Source of the DNA: CAVONB01 sp963697205
GTDB lineage: Bacteria; Pseudomonadota; Alphaproteobacteria; Rhizobiales; Hyphomicrobiaceae
Assembly: GCA_963697205.1 (NCBI GenBank)
Contig: CAVONB010000005.1
Span: 1-64,000, forward strand
Direction: 5' to 3'
DNA length: 64,000 bases
How positions within the stretch are numbered: the stretch's first letter is position 1; each line of letters starts with the position of its first letter. Both the position numbers and the translations under genes were made by a program. Under the pieces are notes generated by a model. The model was given only the letters and a program-made list of their open reading frames with translations. It ran no database searches and had not been told where the DNA came from. Of this stretch, positions 19,172 to 28,358 are shown piece by piece.

Positions 19172-19440
19172 TTTTGTCTCCTCCCGAGCACGACCCGCCT
19201 AGCCCCACGAGGCCCCGGTATCGCGCTGCAAAACACTCTGCCTGCCAACCGGCACTTCTCGTTGTCATCCCTTTCGGGTGCATCGAATGCCGCCGATGTC
19301 AGGGTAGTCTCGGAGCAGGCCGGCAGGCAAGATCGAATAAACGTTCGACCCACCCCACGCGCCTGCGCCCGTTGATGCTGGAGGGCGAGGGGCCGGACCG
19401 CCGAAACAGCCCCGCCCCCCTTCAAGAAAGGGCCCCGGCC

Positions 19441-20517
19441 TCAGTTCCCGAAGATCTCCCGGAACTCCGCACGATACTTGTCGTGCATCGGCTTGTTCAC
19501 CGTCGACCAATCAATCTTCCCCACCTTCAGCTTGGAATGGTCGGGCTGGTAGGGAACGATTTCGGGCGCTTTGACGGCGTCCGACCTCGGCGACACGATG
19601 TTCTCTAGCTTCATGAGGATTTCCTGCCCCTCCTTGGAGTACACGAAATCCACCCAGAGCTTTGCCGCATTGGGGTGAGGCGCCTGCTTGAGGATGCCAC
19701 CGTAGTTCCCCAGCACCGAGATGCCGTCCGTCGGGTAGGACGCCTTCAACTCGACCTTGTCGCGAACCTGGAACGCGCGTGTCGCATAGCCAAATACCGC
19801 GATCGGGAATTCGCCCGTCATCACCTTGTCGCGAATCGCCGTCGACCTCAGCTCAAAGAAAGGCTCCTGCGCCTTCATCTTCTTCATCCAGTCGACCGTC
19901 CAGAAATCGTTCTTGCGCAGGATGATGTAGGTATCGAGGTAGGCGCCCGACTTGCGCACGTCACCGAAGATGATCTGCCCCTTGTACTTGGGGTCCGCGA
20001 GCTGTGCCCACGTCGTCAGATCCTCTTTGACGTATTTTGGGTTCCACATGATGCCGAACGTATTCGTAGCCGTCGGCTTATAGAAGCAGCCGCCGTCCAC
20101 GACGCCGAACTTCTCTATCATGTCGAGGCCCTTGTAGGACGGCGAACAATATTCCAGTAGCTCGCCTTGGTCCTTCAGACCCTTCCACCACGACGCGATA
20201 TTCACCGACACCCAGTCGATCTTGACGTTCTTGGCGGAGACCTCCTGGCCGACGCGCGCCACGACCTGAGATGAGGACGGCGTGTAGGCCTCCACCTTGA
20301 AGCTGTCGGGCAGATTGTAGTGCTTGCGGAAAGCAGCTTCGACCGCCTTCTGCGAAACCGGTGCGAACAGGTTGGTCGCATACGATAGCGCGCCTTCCTT
20401 CTTCGCAGCCTCGATCAGTGCAGGATCGGCCGCCGACACGGAGCCGGCAAATCCGCCCAGGCCAACCGCTGCAACCGCACCGAGCGCCGATGCACGCCAT
20501 GATGTGCTTAAAACCAC
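19441..20517 (-). CDS. ABC importer periplasmic binding protein, copy 2
   Basis: A 358-residue paralogue of the preceding binding protein. The start is the GTG at 20517, supported by GGGAGG with about 8 bases spacing; the open frame continues upstream without signal-like sequence. The signal peptide (ALGAVAAVGLGGFAGSVSAA) is followed by DPALIEAAKKEGALSYATN. The two copies align from end to end, including the terminal REFREIFGN / EEFRAMFGN. It lies 270 bases upstream of copy 1 on the same strand, so it is the likely first gene of the transport operon or has its own promoter. Two receptors feeding one permease could widen substrate range. Confidence 0.9.
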   Translation of the reverse strand: MVLSTSWRASALGAVAAVGLGGFAGSVSAADPALIEAAKKEGALSYATNLFAPVSQKAVEAAFRKHYNLPDSFKVEAYTPSSSQVVARVGQEVSAKNVKIDWVSVNIASWWKGLKDQGELLEYCSPSYKGLDMIEKFGVVDGGCFYKPTATNTFGIMWNPKYVKEDLTTWAQLADPKYKGQIIFGDVRKSGAYLDTYIILRKNDFWTVDWMKKMKAQEPFFELRSTAIRDKVMTGEFPIAVFGYATRAFQVRDKVELKASYPTDGISVLGNYGGILKQAPHPNAAKLWVDFVYSKEGQEILMKLENIVSPRSDAVKAPEIVPYQPDHSKLKVGKIDWSTVNKPMHDKYRAEFREIFGN

Positions 20518-20913
20518 GTCTTCATCCTCCCTGGTTTCCTCTCGCGCCCGGCACCGTGCGAGCGAGCAGCCGAAGCGGCCCGATCTCGATGACACCTGCA
20601 ACACGACGGCTACTCCGCATTCTGCGACGGAGCATATGGACGACAGTCGACGGCAGCCGTCTGGAAGCCACCCGACCTGCCCCAGCAGTGTAGGCAATCA
20701 TAAACCGCCGCCGCAACCCTCAATCGAACGTTTGTCGGACATACCGTCCGCGCACTGGCGCATGGCTGATCGTCACCCCCGCGTGCTGGTCGCCCGGCGT
20801 CGGCCGTGCAAGGTTTCCAGGATCGATGGCAACGGTGCCCCCACACAGCGACGAGGCGGGCAATCCGGCGTTCGATGCCGGGGACAGACGACGCCAGCAA
20901 GGAGCGACGACGC
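20518..20913. other. Divergent intergenic region
   Basis: About 395 bases between the minus-strand binding-protein gene and the plus-strand hydrolase gene. It should hold promoters for both, but I cannot point to a confident -35/-10 pair. The ribosome-binding site of the binding-protein gene lies at about 20526-20533. Confidence 0.4.
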
Positions 20914-22074
20914 ATGTTCGAATATTTCCCGAACAACTACCCCTGGAGCCTCGGCGTGATGGGCATCCTCGCGCGCGGCGGCCAGATCGGAGAGATCGAC
21001 GAGGCTTGCCGGCCCCTCAGGGAAATTGCGGCACGCAAGAACGACCCTGCCGCTCAGCTTGCGTGGTTCGAGAGCTGGATGAAGATCGCCGAACGCGTCG
21101 AGCGCCTCGCCAAGGAGGACGAAGCCCGCGGCTGGCCGCTGTCCGCCGGTCGCAAGTTCATGCGTGCCGGCGTTTACTATCTGGCCGCCGAACGCATGCC
21201 GCGCCACACCGACCCCCGCCGCATGATCGCCTACAAGCGCGGCATCGAACTCTACGCCAAGGGCCTCCGGCTGCGGCGCGAGCCCGTCGAGGTCGTCGGC
21301 ATTCCTTATGGTGGACACACGCTCAAGGCTTTCTTCATGAAGGCCCCGGTCGAGGGCCGCGCCCCCTGCGTCGTCCACTTCGACGGCTTCGACGTGACCA
21401 AGGAGCTGATCTACAGCGGCGTCGGCGACGAATACCGCCGCCGCGGCATCTCACTGCTGATCGTCGATCATCCCGGCGTCGGCGAGGCCCTACGCCTCGA
21501 CCACCTGCCATCCGACCCCGAAACCGAAAAGCCCGCCGCCGCAGCGGTCGACTGGCTCGAGAAGCGCGCCGATGTCGACGCCCGGCGCATCGGCATGGTC
21601 GCGCTCAGCCTCGGCGGCTACTACGCACCGCGCGCCGCCGCCTTTGAAAAACGCTTTGCCTGCTGCGTCGCCTGGGGCGCGATCTACGATTTCGGCGCCG
21701 CCTTCGCCGCCCGCGTCGACGGCGTCAACGAGCCCTCGGTGCCCGGCTTCGTCGATCATGCCATGTGGGTCTTCGGCAAGAAGACGCCCGAGGAGGCCCG
21801 CGCGGTCGCCGAACGCTTTACCCTGGAGGGCGTCGTCGACAAGATCACGTGCCCGTTCCTCATCGTCCACGGCGAGAACGACCGCCAGATCCCGCTGTGG
21901 CATGCCGAGAAGACCTACGCGGGCGCCGTCAACAGTCCCGACCGGGAGCTGAAGGTCTTCACCCTGTCCGAAGGCGGCGCGGAGCATTGCGGCGCAGACA
22001 ACGGCCATCTGGTCGTCGACTACATCACGGACTGGGTCGCCGAGAAGCTGGGCGCGGGACGCGGCGGATCCTGA
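20914..22074 (+). CDS. Alpha/beta hydrolase (FrsA / pseudooxynicotine-hydrolase-like)
   Basis: A 386-residue hydrolase beginning MFEYFPNNYPWSLGVMGILA after AAGGAG at 10-base spacing. A helical N-terminal cap (residues about 1-120) precedes the alpha/beta hydrolase core. The nucleophile elbow is ALSLGGYYA (Ser about 233). The acid is probably the Asp in HGENDRQIPLWHAEK and the base the His in GGAEHCGADNG. The layout matches FrsA-like esterases and the C-C hydrolases of nicotine and aromatic breakdown. The intradiol dioxygenase gene 295 bases downstream makes a catabolic role plausible, but the substrate is not known. Confidence 0.85.
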   Translation: MFEYFPNNYPWSLGVMGILARGGQIGEIDEACRPLREIAARKNDPAAQLAWFESWMKIAERVERLAKEDEARGWPLSAGRKFMRAGVYYLAAERMPRHTDPRRMIAYKRGIELYAKGLRLRREPVEVVGIPYGGHTLKAFFMKAPVEGRAPCVVHFDGFDVTKELIYSGVGDEYRRRGISLLIVDHPGVGEALRLDHLPSDPETEKPAAAAVDWLEKRADVDARRIGMVALSLGGYYAPRAAAFEKRFACCVAWGAIYDFGAAFAARVDGVNEPSVPGFVDHAMWVFGKKTPEEARAVAERFTLEGVVDKITCPFLIVHGENDRQIPLWHAEKTYAGAVNSPDRELKVFTLSEGGAEHCGADNGHLVVDYITDWVAEKLGAGRGGS

Positions 22075-22369
22075 CCCGCCCCCACGCCAGAACCGAGTCC
22101 TGCCCCCAGCCCTAGCCCGAGATCTGACCCGAGCACTCACCTCCCGCGACATCGGCCGGGCGCTCCGCCCCGGCCTTCACACCCCCACCCGATTGGGCTA
22201 GGATTTGGCCACGCGTTCCCGGAACGATCTGAGGCTTGATGGCGGTGTCATCCCGCCGTTCCGGCCATCTGATCGGTTAACGGTCCGCAGTGACCGACGG
22301 CCGTTGCCGGGCACACCCAATGAAGCCCCGGCACGCCGCCAAAACGCATCGCCAATGGGAGTGATCGCC

Positions 22370-23275
22370 ATGCAGCAGCTGACGACCGAGAACATCACCG
22401 ACGTGGTCATCGACCAGATGGCGACAACCTCCGATCCGCGCATGCGCGAGGTGATGGCGGCGCTGACCCGCCACCTTCACGACTTCGCCCGCGAGGTGAA
22501 CCTGACCCCGGCCGAGTGGATCAAGGGAATCGAGTTCCTGACCAAGGTCGGCCACAAGTGCACGCCGCTGCGCCAGGAGTTCATTCTCCTCTCCGACACA
22601 CTGGGCATGTCCGCCCTGGTCAACCTGATGCACGACAAGACCGCCGTCGAGGAAGCCACGCAGACAAGCCTGCTCGGTCCCTTCTTCCGCGAGAACGCAC
22701 CGAAGATGAAGCCGGGCGAGCAGATCACCAAGAACGTGCAGGGCGACGAGATCGTCATGTACGGCCAAGTCACCGACAAGCAGGGCAAGCCGGTCTCCGG
22801 CGCCACGGTCCAGGTCTGGCAGACCTCAGAGGAAGGCCGCTACGACGTCGAATACGGCGAGGAGATGAACATGCGCGGCGTCTTCGAGACGGACGCCGAC
22901 GGCAAGTACCTCATCAAGACGACGAAGCCGCTGGGCTATTATATCCCGATGGACGGCCCCGTCGGCGACATGATCCGCGCCCAGGGCCGCCACGGCATGC
23001 GCCCCGCGCACATCCACTTCCTGGTCACGGCCGACAACTATCGTGAATTGATCACGGCGCTGTATCTCTCCGACGACGCACACATCAACGACGACGTCGT
23101 CTTCGGCGTCGCCGAGGATCTCGTCATCGAGATCAAGAAAAACGACCCCAATGCACCGCTCAAAGGCCATCCGACGATCCATTACGACTTCCAGCTCGCC
23201 CGCGAGTCCGAGGTCGATCGGCTGACCGGCCGCGTCGGCGCCGACCCCGCCGCCATCATGGGTGCGGCGGAATAG
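22370..23275 (+). CDS. Intradiol ring-cleavage dioxygenase (hydroxyquinol/catechol 1,2-dioxygenase-like)
   Basis: A 301-residue non-heme iron(III) dioxygenase that would cleave a catechol or hydroxyquinol between its hydroxyls. The N-terminal helical dimerisation domain (residues about 1-100, including EWIKGIEFLTKVG) and the catalytic domain are both present. Candidate iron ligands are Tyr in EEGRYDVEYG, Tyr in KPLGYYIPMDG, and the two His of MRPAHIHFLV. The start at 22370 has GGGAG about 9 bases upstream; the open frame extends to 22205 with unrelated residues. The length and the N-terminal domain favour hydroxyquinol or chlorocatechol dioxygenases over protocatechuate enzymes. No maleylacetate reductase is adjacent. 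Confidence 0.9.
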   Translation: MQQLTTENITDVVIDQMATTSDPRMREVMAALTRHLHDFAREVNLTPAEWIKGIEFLTKVGHKCTPLRQEFILLSDTLGMSALVNLMHDKTAVEEATQTSLLGPFFRENAPKMKPGEQITKNVQGDEIVMYGQVTDKQGKPVSGATVQVWQTSEEGRYDVEYGEEMNMRGVFETDADGKYLIKTTKPLGYYIPMDGPVGDMIRAQGRHGMRPAHIHFLVTADNYRELITALYLSDDAHINDDVVFGVAEDLVIEIKKNDPNAPLKGHPTIHYDFQLARESEVDRLTGRVGADPAAIMGAAE

Positions 23276-23558
23276 TCCGCAGACATCGCGGCCCGTCGAA
23301 CCCCATTGGAGAAGCGCACGGCCCGGGTCACCCCCGGGCCGTTGCCATCTTGGATGACACGCGCGGTCGTCGCGCCAAAACGCGAGGGGTTGCCTCTCCC
23401 CGACAGCCGCAACAAGATCGCGCCGACCGCACACCCGAAAACGAGACCAGAAATCAGACCGGAACCCGGTCCAGTCCATTCCCGAGGGACGCTATCCCGC
23501 GTGCCAACCATCGCCACGGCATCGGCCCGCGACGACAAGAACGACAGGGGGCATACTG

Positions 23559-24749
23559 ATGGACATCACCAGGCCCAGGCCACCGCTGCCACCGCTCGCC
23601 GCCCGAGATCCTGCCCGCGCCCCGCAAGCCGGCTACCACATCCGCCCGATCACCGCCTTCGTGCTGACGTTCGTGCTGACCGGCCTAGTTCCCCTGGCGA
23701 TCGCATACTGGGAGATGAGCCTCCTCGCGGCGCTGCCGACGAACCCGCACGTTGCCCACGTCTATCTCGGCACGTTCTTCGTCTGGCCGTTCACCAATCT
23801 CATCCTGGCGCCGACGGTGAACATGCTGATCGTCATGTTCTACCGCTCCGTCGATCGCGCCATCGCCACCGGCATCGAGGAGGGCGCACTGATCGAGCGC
23901 GCGCCCAACGCGCTGCTGCGGAATTTCCACAACGGCTTGCGCGCGCCCCTCAAGATCGGCGTCGCCGTCATCGCCGCGGCCGCCCTGACCTTCCTGTTCT
24001 GGGAAGTGCTCGGCATCCGCCAGAAAGCCCTCGACGCGCGCACCTGGGTCGCCGGCCCCTACGGTGGCCTGTCGATCCTGTTCTTCGCAGCCATCGCAAT
24101 CTGGTTCGTCGAGGCCTTTCTGCTCATCAACGTGTTCGTCGACTTCTTCCGCTGGTGCCGACTTCTGCGCAAGGTCTCCGATTCCAACGCCCCGCTGCAG
24201 CTTCGCCCCGTGCTGCATCACAAGGACGGCGCCTGCGGCTTTTCCCACTTCGGCCGCACCGCGCTGCTCGGCTATCTCATCTTGTTCATGCTGCTGTCGT
24301 TCGTCGCCGTCCAGATCGCGGAAAAGTATTATTTCCACGCGATCTATCAGCAGCAGCCCAGCGTCGACATCGCGCTCATCTATCGCAACTGGAAGGCGCC
24401 CGTGATCGGCTTTGCCTTCCTCCTCGTCGCCTTGCCATTCGCCTTCACGATGCCGATCCGCCCGCTGGTCAGCGTGCTGCGCCGGACGAAGGCAACTTTG
24501 CGCGACAAGCATCATCTCGTTTCGCTGCGCGTGTCCACGGCACTGCTCGACCGGATTCATCTGGCCGACGACCCCGAGGACCTGCACGAACATTACCGCG
24601 CCCTCGCCAACATCCAGGACCAGTGGCAGGTCATCCGGCACATCCCCTCCACGCCCTTCGACGTGCGCGCACCCTGGATCTTCCTGACGACCTACATCGC
24701 TCCCGTCGGGGTCACGCTCTTCGAGCTCGGCCGCAAGCTTCTCCCCTGA
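23559..24749 (+). CDS. Polytopic membrane protein of unknown function
   Basis: A 396-residue inner-membrane protein starting after AGGGGG at 8-base spacing. Roughly six to seven hydrophobic segments are visible (about residues 33-50, 70-95, 130-150, 168-195, 240-262, 288-310 and 375-388), with a charged cytoplasmic stretch near 200-230 (RLLRKVSDSNAPLQLRP). The C-terminal soluble part includes DRIHLADDPEDLHEHYRALA. I do not recognise a family or a transport motif. It stands between the dioxygenase and carbonic anhydrase genes with gaps on both sides, so context is not informative. Confidence 0.7.
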   Translation: MDITRPRPPLPPLAARDPARAPQAGYHIRPITAFVLTFVLTGLVPLAIAYWEMSLLAALPTNPHVAHVYLGTFFVWPFTNLILAPTVNMLIVMFYRSVDRAIATGIEEGALIERAPNALLRNFHNGLRAPLKIGVAVIAAAALTFLFWEVLGIRQKALDARTWVAGPYGGLSILFFAAIAIWFVEAFLLINVFVDFFRWCRLLRKVSDSNAPLQLRPVLHHKDGACGFSHFGRTALLGYLILFMLLSFVAVQIAEKYYFHAIYQQQPSVDIALIYRNWKAPVIGFAFLLVALPFAFTMPIRPLVSVLRRTKATLRDKHHLVSLRVSTALLDRIHLADDPEDLHEHYRALANIQDQWQVIRHIPSTPFDVRAPWIFLTTYIAPVGVTLFELGRKLLP

Positions 24750-24948
24750 GCAGCACCCCCACCGCCCCCTGGGTTGACGCCCCCGCCGTGTCTGCCGCTG
24801 CCTGCCGCTGTCTACCGCCGCCGAACCACCCGCCAGCCGCGCCCTGAAGCCCAACGTCTGATGCCTCCGCGCACCCGCCGCGCTATGATGGCCCGCGGCA
24901 GGCCGGCCATCCAGCACGCCGGCGACCCACCGACGAAGGCAGAACCCC

Positions 24949-25587
24949 ATGACCCACTTCCCCGAGCACCTGGCCGACCGCTTCCGTCGCTTCAAGTTCC
25001 GCCATTTCACGCCCAACATGGACCGCTACGAGGAGCTGGCAGCCCTCGGCCAGAACCCCGAGGTGATGGTCGTGTCCTGCTGCGACAGCCGCGTCGACCC
25101 GGAAACCGTGTTTTCGGCCATGCCCGGCGAACTGTTCGTCGTCAGGAACGTCGCCAACCTGGTGCCCCCCTTCGAGACCAGCGGCAAGTATCATGGCGTC
25201 AGCGCCGCGCTGGAGTTCGCGGCACTCAACCTGCGCGTCAAGCACATCATCGTCATGGGCCATTCCAGCTGCGGCGGCGTGCGCGCGTGCCTCGAGCACG
25301 ACGCCGCGCGCCAGACTGAATCCCAATTCATCACCAACTGGATGTCGATGCTGGAAGGCGCGCGCGACAAGGTCATGGCCGAGATGCACGGCGCGCCTTC
25401 GCCGCAGATGCGCGCCGCCTTGGAGCAGGAAGGCGTCAAGGCCTCGCTCGCCAACCTGCGCACCTTCCCCTGCCTGCAGATCCTGGAAGGCAAGGGCCGG
25501 GTGGCGCTGCACGGCACCTACTTCGACATCGCCACCGGCACGCTGTCCGTGCTGAACCAGGGCACCGGCAGCTTCGTCCCGCTGTAA
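24949..25587 (+). CDS. Beta-class carbonic anhydrase
   Basis: A 212-residue enzyme interconverting CO2 and bicarbonate. Zinc ligands are visible as the Cys in VVSCCDSRVDP and the His/Cys pair in MGHSSCGGVRA. The Asp-Arg dyad of CDSR is also present. The protein is about the usual length (200-220) and ends LNQGTGSFVPL, a common terminus for the group. The start at 24949 follows a weak AAGG. It is convergent with the XRE regulator gene. In a C1- or oxalate-using organism it may supply bicarbonate to carboxylases, which is inference. Confidence 0.95.
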   Translation: MTHFPEHLADRFRRFKFRHFTPNMDRYEELAALGQNPEVMVVSCCDSRVDPETVFSAMPGELFVVRNVANLVPPFETSGKYHGVSAALEFAALNLRVKHIIVMGHSSCGGVRACLEHDAARQTESQFITNWMSMLEGARDKVMAEMHGAPSPQMRAALEQEGVKASLANLRTFPCLQILEGKGRVALHGTYFDIATGTLSVLNQGTGSFVPL

Positions 25588-25640
25588 GTTGGCCGTGCGC
25601 GGCCGCGCGATCCCCCGATCGCCGGCAGTCGAGGGGCACG

Positions 25641-26414
25641 TCAGGACGAAATAAGCCGCACATACCGGTCCGCCACCGTCTGCGACAGCAGCGCCCGATA
25701 CGCCGCAAAGCAGCGGTGCCCGTCCTCGATCTCGCCCAGTTCACCAGCCTCGAGCCGGTCGCGCTTCACGTAGACGATCGGCGCGGCCACCGGCAGGTAC
25801 ATCGGCCCTGCTCGCGACAGGGTCGAGATGATCCCGCGCATGTGCTGGCTCTGGTCGAGCTGCGACACCGCGATCATGCGCATGGCCCCTTTCGTCAGGG
25901 AGACGAGGTGGATGTACATGGAGGACGCGGGAATATAGAGCCGCCCGCGATGCGCATACGGCTGGTCCGGCCGCTCCCGCTCCTGGAACAGCAGGCTCGG
26001 CCAGTCCGCGTCCCACTCGATGTCGGTGCGGTACGCCACGATCGCCCCGTCCTTGGAAAACGCAGGCCGGATCGTGAGATAGCTGCCGATGTAGTGGTCG
26101 ACTGCGGCCTTGGAGTAGGCCCCCATGTAGACCGGCGCAACGATCCCGCCCGCCCCGCGCAACTCGTTGCCCGCCGGCGGATCGGCGCCATCCCACGCCG
26201 CCTTCACAGGCTCGAACGCAAGCCCCAGCACCATGCACACGTCGAACAGCGTCTGGTCGCGCACCGACCGGCCGTTGAGCAGGTTCTGCACCGTCTTCTC
26301 GTGGCAGTCGGCAGCGTCGGCGAGCTCGGCCTGCGTGAGCTTCTTCTCGATCATCGCAGTCCGCAAAAGGTGCAGGGCACCGTCGCGGCCCGACTTGTGG
26401 ATCGGCGCGTTCAT
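25641..26414 (-). CDS. XRE-type transcriptional regulator with C-terminal sensor-like domain
   Basis: A 257-residue protein. Residues about 14-70 form a Cro/CI helix-turn-helix (MIEKKLTQAELADAADCHEK and TVQNLLNGRSVRDQTLFDVC). Residues about 85-255 form a separate domain with PVYMGAYSKAAVDHYIGSYL, which may sense a ligand or bind a partner; I do not know the domain. The start at 26414 has GGGAGGGG upstream. No obvious operator pair was found in the 310-base gap upstream, and its targets are unknown. Confidence 0.8.
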   Translation of the reverse strand: MNAPIHKSGRDGALHLLRTAMIEKKLTQAELADAADCHEKTVQNLLNGRSVRDQTLFDVCMVLGLAFEPVKAAWDGADPPAGNELRGAGGIVAPVYMGAYSKAAVDHYIGSYLTIRPAFSKDGAIVAYRTDIEWDADWPSLLFQERERPDQPYAHRGRLYIPASSMYIHLVSLTKGAMRMIAVSQLDQSQHMRGIISTLSRAGPMYLPVAAPIVYVKRDRLEAGELGEIEDGHRCFAAYRALLSQTVADRYVRLISS

Positions 26415-26726
26415 CAGCCCCTCCCTCGTCTCGCTGCCCGCGCGCCCGACCCCGTGCCGCGGCGAACGCTCCGCGGCCCACTCGGCGATCGCTCATGCGA
26501 TCACGGCAAACCGTTGCCGGAAATTACCGGAATTTATCCCCGCCCGGCAAATCGAAATCGCCCGGCACGCCGCGTGCCCCCCGCTTACCGACCGCTACCG
26601 GCCGACGCGCTGATCATTCCGATCCGGCGCGGGCAAGTTTGCCGTCATGGACGCCGCCGACGCGCCGGATGGCGCAGGCGGGATCCAACGACCTCGCAGT
26701 CCGAACCCGCTCACGGAGCAGCCATC
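26415..26726. other. Divergent intergenic region
   Basis: About 310 bases between the XRE regulator (minus) and the LprI-like gene (plus). It contains GGAAATTACCGGAATTTATC near 26519-26538, an imperfect palindrome that could be a regulator site, but nothing certain. Confidence 0.35.
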
Positions 26727-27101
26727 ATGAAAGTCGCTCACGTCCTCGCCGCCGCCGCTCTCGCCTTCACCGGTGTGGCCGCCGGGACGATCGCCGCCGC
26801 ACCCGCCGCTCACGCCATCGACTTCAACTGCTCGGACGCACGCCTCGCTGCGGAGAAGACCATCTGCGCCCACACCACGCTCGCCAACCTCGACGAGCGC
26901 ACGGCGCAGCTCTACGGCTGGGCATGGGAAGCTGCGGACACACGCACGCGCTACCAGCTGCGTGACGAGCAGCGTGCGTTTCTCGCCGGACGCAACGCGT
27001 GTGCCTCAGACCGCCGGTGCATCGACACCGCCTATCGCTCGCGGATGGAAGAGTTGCGGCTGCGGTTGCAGTCCGCAGGGGTCGGCCGTCGCTACTTTTG
27101 A
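26727..27101 (+). CDS. Exported DUF1311 / LprI-like protein
   Basis: A 124-residue periplasmic protein. The signal peptide (HVLAAAALAFTGVAAGTIAA, then PAAHA) is cleaved before IDFNCSDAR. The mature part has the DUF1311 pattern: paired cysteines (FNCSDA, EKTICAHTTL, ACASDRRCI) and the conserved LDERTAQLYGWAW and LRDEQRAFLAGRNAC segments. Some relatives inhibit lysozyme; others have no known role. The ATG at 26727 has GGAG 9 bases upstream. A strong terminator lies 190 bases downstream on the same strand. Confidence 0.85.
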   Translation: MKVAHVLAAAALAFTGVAAGTIAAAPAAHAIDFNCSDARLAAEKTICAHTTLANLDERTAQLYGWAWEAADTRTRYQLRDEQRAFLAGRNACASDRRCIDTAYRSRMEELRLRLQSAGVGRRYF

Positions 27102-27290
27102 GGCGATCGCGAACCTGAGTCCCGCGCGGAACAGCGCGCGCCGGCCAGAACCCGCATGATCGGGTCATCGTCGTCCGAAGGGCCGGGCTTGTCCCCCACC
27201 CGGCCGCGACGTCGAAGGGCCCGCGCACCTCCCTCCGGCGCACGCCCTGAAACCTTCTCGCAACGGCCGCTTCGGACAGGCCACGCGAGG

Positions 27291-27336
27291 GGGCGCCCAC
27301 CGGCCCGAGACCTCCGGTGGGCGCCCAACCTTTTTT
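27291..27336 (+). terminator. Rho-independent terminator
   Basis: A perfect 13-bp stem (GGGCGCCCACCGG with CCGGTGGGCGCCC) has a 10-base loop and is followed within five bases by six T residues (27331-27336). The T-run is on the plus strand, so it ends transcription of the LprI-like gene and insulates it from the converging TauE/SafE gene. Confidence 0.85.
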
Positions 27337-27337
27337 C

Positions 27338-28066
27338 TCACCCCCCCACCCACGCATGCCACAGCAGGAAAACGCCGGCGCCCGCCATCAGCGCCTCCAT
27401 CAGCAGCCGGAAGCCCCGCGCGTCGATGCCCTCCAGGATGCGCCGCGCCGCCCACGTCCCCGCCATCAGCGAGCCACCGACGATGAGCCCCCTGCCGATG
27501 GTCTCGAACGGCAGCGCGCCGAGCGAGCGGAACATGACGCTCTTGGTCAGCGAGATCACCGCCGACCCCGCCGCCTCTGTGCCGATGAACGCGCCCTTGG
27601 TCAGCCCGTAGGCTAGAAAGAAAGGCGTGTTGATCGGCCCCGTCGCGACCACGAACGCCGTGATGAAGCCGATCGCCGCCCCTACCACCGCCATGCCCAT
27701 CAGGCCGATCTTGAAGCCGCGCGCAGCCAGCCACCGTCGCGTCGGGATCATCGCCAGGAAGAACACGCCCAGCGCCCCTTCCACCAGCCTGGGGTCGAGC
27801 GACAACATAGTGCGCGCGCCGATCGCCGCCGCGGGGATCGCGGTCGCGCAGTAAACGGCATTCAGCTTCCAGTCGATCTCGCGCCACCAGACCGCGACCC
27901 GCGACAGGTTGGCGATCAGCCCGGCGATCGCCATCACCGGCACAGCCTCGATCGGCCCGAAGCTCCACACCAGCACCGGCAGCAGGATGATCGAGGCCCC
28001 GAAGCCGATCACGCCGCCGATGGTCCCCGCGACGAGTCCCAGCCCCAGGATCAGCAGCCAACTCAT
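27338..28066 (-). CDS. TauE/SafE family anion permease
   Basis: A 242-residue inner-membrane protein with about seven to eight helices. The family signature GLVAGTIGGVIGFGASIILL is at the N-terminus and its internal repeat GPINTPFFLAYGLTKGAFIG in the second half. TauE/SafE proteins export sulfite, sulfoacetate or related anions. The exact substrate here is unknown. The start MSWLLILGLG at 28066 is chosen because the helix begins there; no good Shine-Dalgarno is seen and the frame stays open upstream. The nearby sulfate-activation cluster is 25 kb away, so no functional link is claimed. Confidence 0.88.
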   Translation of the reverse strand: MSWLLILGLGLVAGTIGGVIGFGASIILLPVLVWSFGPIEAVPVMAIAGLIANLSRVAVWWREIDWKLNAVYCATAIPAAAIGARTMLSLDPRLVEGALGVFFLAMIPTRRWLAARGFKIGLMGMAVVGAAIGFITAFVVATGPINTPFFLAYGLTKGAFIGTEAAGSAVISLTKSVMFRSLGALPFETIGRGLIVGGSLMAGTWAARRILEGIDARGFRLLMEALMAGAGVFLLWHAWVGG

Positions 28067-28358
28067 CCAGCGATCGTGCCCGTGTAACCGGCACGCCAAT
28101 GCCTCGTGGCATCGGCGAGACACTTTGCCGTTGTCATCGCCCCCTCCATCTCGACTCCGCCGCATTTGAGGACATGGAATTGGCCTAGGCAACATCGTTG
28201 GATCGCACTGGGATCGCCAACATGTTACCGCGACGGATAGTTGGGGGCGCAACCGTTTCCACGGAGATGTGCAGGACGGCGGCAGGCACGTACGGCACCC
28301 GGACCACCCGATCCGCAAGCCTGCCAGACACGGCCACGTGAGACGCCAGGAGTGACGA

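Noticed and set aside
23685..25019. A long minus-strand open frame opposite the membrane-protein and carbonic-anhydrase genes
   Set aside because: The opposite strand encodes proteins with clear membrane segments and zinc ligands; this frame has none.
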